The notes beneath the pieces are model-generated. The model was not told the DNA's origin and did not search any database. It saw only the letters and a program-made list of their open reading frames with translations. A program made the position numbers and the translations under genes. 64,000 nucleotides of DNA, taken from positions 744,001-808,000 of the forward strand of contig JAWPGT010000011.1 in NCBI GenBank assembly GCA_034638255.1, given 5' to 3'. This DNA comes from Coprinus comatus. Its lineage: Eukaryota; Basidiomycota; Agaricomycetes; Agaricales; Agaricaceae. Each line of letters opens with the position of its first letter. The stretch's first letter is position 1. Below are positions 58,004-64,000 of the stretch, one piece after another.

Positions 58004-59999
58004 GGAATAGAATGAACAAACACCATTTTTGGTACCATCTGCATTGTAAGCAGTAATGGGTTTTAAGAGTTTCTTGACAGGCCATTGGTGTTGTTTTACC
58101 AAAGCTGGGTCAATGAAATTTCCTCCTGCTCCTGAGTCAATGAGGGCAAGGATATCCACGGTTTCTGAGTTGGCTACTGCACTGGAAGTTTGTGTGGGGG
58201 CGTAGATAGAGTTGGATCCATTTCCTCTGAGTTGTACAGCATTGAGTGGAAGAGGAATAGAATATGATGATGTAGGTGGGGCAGTAGACACAGATGGAAG
58301 AGAGTTAGACATGGTGGCTAATCTCCTTAGGCAAAATCCTTGATTTCGCTACTGAAATCGTCATTCATGTTGTCTTGGGAGAAGTAATCGTAGACATCTG
58401 CTACTTCTTCTTCAGGGGCAGTTTCGATGAGGTTGTTGATCTGGCGTCGTAGATGGGGGTTTCGATTTTTGGTCGGGGCCTTCCTCTGGTTGTATGCCTG
58501 GCGAGGGATTGACCTCAGGCGATTAGGTGATGGGCCAGTTCGTCGAGCTGGGCATTGGTTGGCGAAATGGCCGGGTTTCTTGCAGAGGAAACAAAGTCAA
58601 TCTCTGAACAATTCTTTTTGTTCGCTTGTGAAGACTCTGTCGATGAATTGATTAAGGATCTCTCAGGGATCAACTTGAGGTGACTGAGGGGTTTCTTCTT
58701 CAAAGTCCTCCTGTTCATTGTGTATGTTACAGAGTTCCTCTTCACTGTTGAGGCGAAGGTTATTGATTGCCTCTTCGATGTAGTCGACATCCATGGCATA
58801 CGGGTCTTTTGTGACCACGGGTGGTTGAACGTAACACGGGATAGACTGTGGTTGACGAAAGTTTTGAGCCTGGCGATAGTGAGGGTTTTGACGTATTTGA
58901 GGGTTCCTTTGGGGATAGTGTGTCTGACGATAGTCTTGTTCAGACTGAAGTATGTGGCTGGCTGCGCAGGCAGCGCCTTTCCATGCTTCATAGGTATCGG
59001 CTGGCATGGCTCTGATGGCATACATTCCAATTGTGGGTTCAAGACCCATTTTGAAGAGATGGATTTTGAGTGTGTCTTGTGTGATTTGTGCTTCAAGTGC
59101 GAGGGCTTTGAATTCTGCAATGTACTCGTGTACGTTGCACATTCCTTGTTTAAACTTGGTAATCCAGGCCATGGCATCTGAGACATGGGTGGATGAGCGG
59201 AAGCTTGTGTCCAAGGCTTTGTTGAATGCTGTGAAGGTTCCGAAACTGTAGGTTGTGGTGGCTTCGTCATATTTGCTTTCTGTAAATGCATGTGCCCATG
59301 TGGCTGCCGGTCCAACCATAAGGGAAAGAGTGTATAGGATCTTTGTTTCGCTGTCATGGAATCGGGCTTGATCTGCTGCATAGTAGATTCCAAGTCATTG
59401 TTTCCAATGACCATAGGATGCTGTGTCTCCAGCGAATGGTGGGGGAACTGGAAGTTTGAGTGCTGGGACTGTAGTTGTGGTAGGCATCATTGGATTTGAG
59501 CTTGACAAGCTGTTTGTAGTAGGTGTGGGGGGATTTGGTGGAGCCGGGGGTAATGTCTGAGTGTGTGGAGTTGTTGGGTTGGTGGGAGTTGGGATTGGTG
59601 TATGGACTCGAGATGGGATAGTAACTCTAGGTCTTCGAGGAGGGATTGGCGGGGGGTTGTCGTCGTCTGAGTCATCTTCTTCAGATGAAGATTGTTGTGG
59701 TTTTTCTCTGTATTGTCTCGAAGTTTCGCTAGATTGTGAACTTTGTCATTGTATAGGACTAGGTTCTCCAAAAAGCTGAGATTGGGGAGGTACTGGTGGT
59801 TGTGTATAAAATGACGAGGTGGAGCATCCAGAGTCTTGTGAGGTAGAGGCTTGGATCGGTCTGGGGATGTGAACTGGGAAGGGTTCAGTGGAAGGGGTTT
59901 CTTGGTAACGAGATCTGCTTCGTTGAAGTTGTGACCTATCAAATTCCGGTTTAGGAACTGATGTTTGGCTGGTTCTTCGTTGTCGTGAAATGATGATTC
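58004..59999 (-). pseudogene. Gypsy M gag and protease, inverted segment
   Basis: Minus strand: acidic/Pro-rich N-terminus, capsid (LKLPVPPPFAGDTASYGHW, MVGPAATWAHAF, CNVHEYIAEFKALALEA), AMDVDYIEEAINNLRL, CCHC (CFLCKKPGHFANQCP), RRQINNLIE, then protease VDILALIDSGAGGNFIDPAL and AYNADGTKNG at 58020-58050. The protease is cut by LTR D at 58004 and its continuation is on the opposite strand at 61165. Several stops and frameshifts break it. Confidence 0.9.
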
Positions 60000-60538
60000 A
60001 GTGTTGGTGGTTGCCCAAGAATTTGTAGAGGTTTTTATAAAGGAGTGTGGGGGTGTAAGGAATGGATTGGGAATGGAAAAGGGAGAACTGCTGCCTAACA
60101 GCTTGATGGTGCTCGCCCAGAGCTCTCACTGACTAACAGCTCGGACGCTTGCTTAGAGCTTTTGCTACCCTGAGCAGCTTGCTCGTGCCACTAATTAAAG
60201 CGGGCGGACTACAACTTACTAAATGTGTAGATTTCAGCGATGTACAAACCCACCGCAGTCCGGTTGGCTAGGATTTCAAACACCTAGACTTCCCACTTTG
60301 CTCCAGCGAAGGAGTATCACTTTGTGAGCTGCGATGTGTTATACCAGGGATTAGCAGGTATAGCGACTACCAGTATACCACTAGGAGGTACCGGTTAGAC
60401 CAGAACAAGTAATGCCGTTTCAAGTTCCAAGATGACGGGAATCGATTGACTGCCAGGTTGCGACAATCCTCCGTTCGGTTCCAAGGGGGAGAGACCGGAT
60501 AACCCTACCGGTCCAGTGAAAGGGAAGCTTTAATCTAA
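60000..60538 (-). other. Gypsy M leader or partial 5' LTR, CpG-rich
   Basis: Upstream of gag on the minus strand; it contains CAGCTTGCTCG-type repeats and dense CpG (CCGGATAACCCTACCGG, GCGGGCGG). There is no second LTR copy in the window to define ends. Confidence 0.4.
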
Positions 60539-61164
60539 TGTTATGACCATGAACCGTTAAGCTGAACACTCCTGGAACTTAAACACTAGAGTGCAGTCGT
60601 GTAGGAACATGCATTCAATAAACACTCTGCTGCAATCTCAAGGCCTTTCAACCTAGTGACCAAGAGGTATGGAGACAGAGATGTATAAGGGATACAACAG
60701 AAGAGATTAAAGCTTAAGGCTTTAATCATCTAATACATTGAGTATTTATACTATTCTAGGGATGTACCTAATAATAGCTACTAACTAATTATATCCTAAT
60801 ACTTGTCATCGCTTTATAATCTACTCCATACACAATGCTAGAACTGTCAACAGGAGTAGGTGAGACATCGGGGTCAGGAACTATTTACTCCATATACAAT
60901 GAAAGATTAGTCAACAGGAGTAAAATGACGAAACAGATAAGTAATACTGGAGCTGGGGAAATGCAGACTTCTAAGCATAAGTGGAGTCTCATACTTAGTT
61001 CGACGTTAGGTCATAGCAATGTCATAGTGATGTCACTGGGGATAATACATCAGACAGAGTCGTCCATGATGGTGTCGTCATTGGGAATGAGTTCAGGGAA
61101 GATGGCAAACAAGTCTTCCTCAGTGGTGGTGGTATGGGCCAGTGGTTTGGGTGGACTTGTAACA
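60539..61164 (+). repeat. LTR D copy 4, right partner of the inverted pair
   Basis: 626 bp, TGTTATGACC to GGACTTGTAACA, followed by ATTCC (61165-61169), the other half of the original target duplication. Confidence 0.92.
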
Positions 61165-63075
61165 ATTCCCCATTGAACTGTACAGTTAATGGTCAACAAA
61201 CAACCATCGAAGCCAAAATAATCAGTCTTGGAAAACCTAGAATCATTTTAGGATTCCCCTGGTTACAGGAAAATAATCCAGACATCAATTGGTCTGACAG
61301 ATTACTCAAATGGAGAGAAGAAGAATCAAATGACGAGAGATACCTTGATCTAATTCAAACCATTACAGATGATGACACACAACTGAACAAAATCTGCCTT
61401 GACAAGGAGGACTCAGTTGAAATCAATGTCAAAACATCATCCTCTAACACCATTGCTCAACAATTTGGTGACAAGAAACAAGACGACCCTAAGAAAGTCG
61501 TTCCTAAAGAGTTTGCCAAATTCTACAAACTCTTTGACAAGAAAGCATCAGAACGCTTTCCTCAAACCCGACCTTGGGATCATAAAATTGAACTTGAAGA
61601 TTCATTTGAAGCTCATTCAATTAAACCATATTGGTTATCACCTCTAGAAGAGAAGGAACTCGACACCTTCTTGAAAGAAAATCTTGAAAAAGGTTACATT
61701 CGACCTTCAAAATCACCTATGGCCTCCCCTTTCTTCTTTGTAGGAAAGAAAGACGGAAAACTACGGCCCTGTCAAGATTACAGATATCTAAACCAACACA
61801 CTATCAAAAACGCATATCCCATTCCCCTCATCTCATCAATACTTGACAAATTGAGAGTCTCAAAATGGTTCACAAAACTTGATGTTCGTCTAGGATATAA
61901 CAATATCTGCATAAAAGATGGAGATCAATGGAAAGGAGCCTTTAAAACAACTAAAGGACTTTTCAAACCTGTCAAAACATATGCGTAGCATGTGTTGCAT
62001 GGGTAGGTACAACTTAGAACTTACTGAGGGTGGTTGTTGAGGTAAAAGGAACTAAGGTATATAATACAGGAATACATGGTTTATATACTAAAGTACAATG
62101 GTCCATGCAAGAACATATTAGATCACATGTTCATCAAGCATAATGCCATTAGAGAATGTCATTATAGAACTAATAATAGTTCAACAAAACCTACAATCAT
62201 GTTCTTTGGAATGTGCAACTCACCAGCTACCTTTCAAGCAATGATGGACTCATTGTTTAGAAAGCTGATAGATGATGGAGAAGTCATTGTCTATATGGAT
62301 GATATTCTCATTCATGCCAAAACTAAAGAGGAACTTCAATGTATCACTAAAGAAGTACTACAAATCCTCCTAAAGAATGATCTATTTCTCAAAACAGAGA
62401 AATGTGAATTCAAAAAACAACACCTCAAGTATCTTGGTGTAATCATCACTCCCAATAATGTCACCATGGACCCCACCAAATTACAAGGCATCCAACAATG
62501 GCCTGTACCAAAATCAGTATGAGACGTTTGCAAGTTCATTGGATTTTGCAACTTCTACCGCAAATTCATTCGAAACTACTCCGACCTTGCACATCCGCTT
62601 AACGCTCTTATGTCTAATACTAAAGTATTTGATTGGACATCCGAATGCCAGTCTTCATTCGAAGATCTGAAAGTGCGATTTCTCACACAGCCCATCCTCA
62701 CAGTTGCTGATCAAACTAAACCATTTGAAATAGAATGCGATGCATCCCTATATGCAACAGGAGCTGTCCTACTACAACGAGACACAAATGGAGTCAAGCA
62801 CCCAGTTGCTTATCACAGCCGAAGTTTCAATCCCGCCGAACGAAATTATCATTGCTCAGAGCAAGAATTCCTTGCAATAATTCGAGCACTCACAGAGTGG
62901 AGACACTACTTTGAAGGATCACCACACAAAACCATTGTATGGTCTGATCACGAAAACCTCAAACGTTGGAAGAACCCTCAAGACCTCAACCAATGACAAG
63001 CACGATGGACAGCATACATGCAACGATTCAACATTGAAATCCGACATATTCCCGGCAAGAAAAATGGTCCCGCTG
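61165..63075 (+). pseudogene. Gypsy M protease end, RT and RNase H
   Basis: Encodes [21 protein letters not shown] (protease end), [42 protein letters not shown], then after solo LTR A VIVYMDDILIHAKT (RT active site), HLKYLGVIITP, RNase H (FEIECDASLYATGAVL, SEQEFLAIIRAL, WSDHENLKRW) and RHIPGKKNGPA. Two in-frame TGA codons (after PVPKSV and after PQDLNQ) both fit CGA originals. Cut at 63076 by Copia A copy 2. Confidence 0.92.
61970..62186 (-). repeat. Solo LTR, Copia family A
   Basis: 217 bp, same length as 8697-8913, minus-strand TGTTGAACTA to TATGTTTTGACA, with a perfect AAACC duplication (61965-61969 and 62187-62191). Removal restores Gypsy M RT through KGLFKPTIMFFGM. Confidence 0.93.
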
Positions 63076-64000
63076 TGTTAAAACAAGAGCGTAGTGTGTT
63101 AAACATGGTAGGTACAACTCTGGACTTACTGAGGGTGTTGGTTGTTAGTAGAAGAGGAACTGAAGTATATAATGCAAGAGTACAAGTTTATATACATATT
63201 TACAGTGGTCCGTGCGAGAATATACTAGGTCACATGATAGGGATCATGAAGATATATTCGTCAAGCGTGATGCCATACGAGAATGTCATTGTAGAACTAA
63301 TAATAGTTCAACACTCCCCTGAATACGAACATGGCAGCTATGAAGTGCCTTATGTTGGGACCATATTGTTTGAGCACTTGGCAGCGCTATATGTGGGATT
63401 AGAAAACTCCAACCCATAATAGTTATCACGGAAGTATTCAAACTTCACACGTCCGAGATTCTTTGTGAGAAGATCTGCAGGGTTCTCAGTGCCTGGGATA
63501 AAATAGAGCTGAACCTTCTTTTCATCAATTACTTGACGAATGAAGTGGAAAATGATGTCTATGTGTTTTGATCTCTTTTCGACAGCAGGATTTTGCGCGA
63601 TAAAGAGAGAGCCCATATTGTCTCCACAAATATCCATTGGTTCATTGTTATGTAAACCAAGTTCAGTCATTAGGCTTCTGATCCAGATGGACTGACGACT
63701 ACAATCGGAAATAGCCATGTACTCAGCCTCTGTGGACGATAACGCAATAGTCTTTTGTGATCGACTAACCCAGGCTACCGGGCAGGATGCAACAGTGGAC
63801 AGATAACCAGTTTGGGATCTTCGAGTAGAAGGATCACTAGCCCAATCAGAATCACTATAAGTGATGAAACCCTCATTACCAGAACCATCAAGCGTCATTC
63901 GGTATTCCCGAGTCGCTAGTAGGTATCTACAAATGTAGAGAGCTCTTCGCAAATGTTCTTCCGTAGGGTTATGAGAATGTTGACTAAGCTTAGTCACAGC
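63076..64000 (-). mobile_element. Copia family A copy 2, 3' part, running off the window
   Basis: 3' LTR at 63076-63313 (238 bp; TGTTGAACTA to CTTGTTTTAACA on the minus strand), purine tract AGGGGAG at 63314-63320, then RNase H. It inserted at the end of Gypsy M RNase H. Confidence 0.93.
63350..64000 (-). CDS. Copia A copy 2 RNase H, intact in the window
   Basis: 215 uninterrupted codons continuing past the window end. Motifs: YSDSDWASDPSTRRSQTGY, ALSSTEAEYMAISDCS, CGDNMGSLFIAQNP, KHIDIIFHFIRQ and NPADLLTKNLG. It is the undamaged counterpart of 8020-8660, which has stops at the matching positions. If the rest is equally intact the element may be recent. Confidence 0.88.
   Translation of the reverse strand, partial: AVTKLSQHSHNPTEEHLRRALYICRYLLATREYRMTLDGSGNEGFITYSDSDWASDPSTRRSQTGYLSTVASCPVAWVSRSQKTIALSSTEAEYMAISDCSRQSIWIRSLMTELGLHNNEPMDICGDNMGSLFIAQNPAVEKRSKHIDIIFHFIRQVIDEKKVQLYFIPGTENPADLLTKNLGRVKFEYFRDNYYGLEFSNPTYSAAKCSNNMVPT

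Overview
This window is a repeat-dominated stretch of a filamentous fungal genome, most likely a basidiomycete. The indications are short (about 50-80 nt) GT-AG introns with GTATGT/GTAAGT donors in a hAT gene, Ty3/Gypsy chromoviruses, several Ty1/Copia families, a Tad-like LINE and Tc1/mariner elements, all in AT-rich DNA. I see no convincing intact host gene, no tRNA or rRNA gene and no prokaryotic feature. Two stretches may be non-TE or captured coding sequence: a decayed ORF at 15-911, and a small ORF plus a Zn2Cys6-type zinc-cluster ORF between 10598 and 12550.

Layout. 1-1566: decayed ORF and non-coding DNA. 1567-8913: Copia family A element with a foldback transposon (2719-3868) in its gag. 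8914-12640: stacked LTRs (families B, C, N, I, D) around the zinc-cluster ORF. 12940-15405: minus-strand chromovirus J (RNase H, integrase, chromodomain) cut by a solo LTR. 15406-18100: second foldback element, holding an LTR of family C, which itself holds a Tc1 element. 19502-32225: Gypsy H on the minus strand. Its gag is cut by a near-intact hAT transposon (20179-24611) and by a solo LTR D; that LTR was split by Copia G (25224-30983), which in turn carries a solo LTR O. 33275-36389: foldback end, Copia C 5' end, MITE-like palindrome and Tc1-like transposase remnant. 36390-40857: Copia K with an intact 1391-codon ORF but no 5' LTR. 40858-46315: LINE pieces and a Gypsy gag. 46316-49552: LTR K split by a LINE with a 15-bp target duplication. 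49553-57377: Gypsy E with a full-length chromovirus F (50383-56591) nested in it, which carries a solo LTR I. 57378-63075: Gypsy M, whose gag-protease half has been inverted between two opposite-facing LTR D copies. 63076-64000: second Copia A copy on the minus strand, running off the window.

How it fits together. Most nesting boundaries show exact or one-mismatch target-site duplications (5 bp for LTR elements, 8 bp for hAT and foldback, 15 bp for the LINE). Removing an insertion usually restores the host element's reading frame, so the insertion order can be read. Solo LTRs (nine with duplications) far outnumber full-length elements (two), and one LTR pair has mediated an inversion, so LTR-LTR recombination has been a major force. 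The two Copia A copies differ mainly at CpG, and most disabling stops are TGA at former CGA positions, pointing to methylation-linked or RIP-like C-to-T mutation. Copia families A, C and G share a primer-binding site complementary to the anticodon arm of initiator tRNA-Met (half-tRNA priming).
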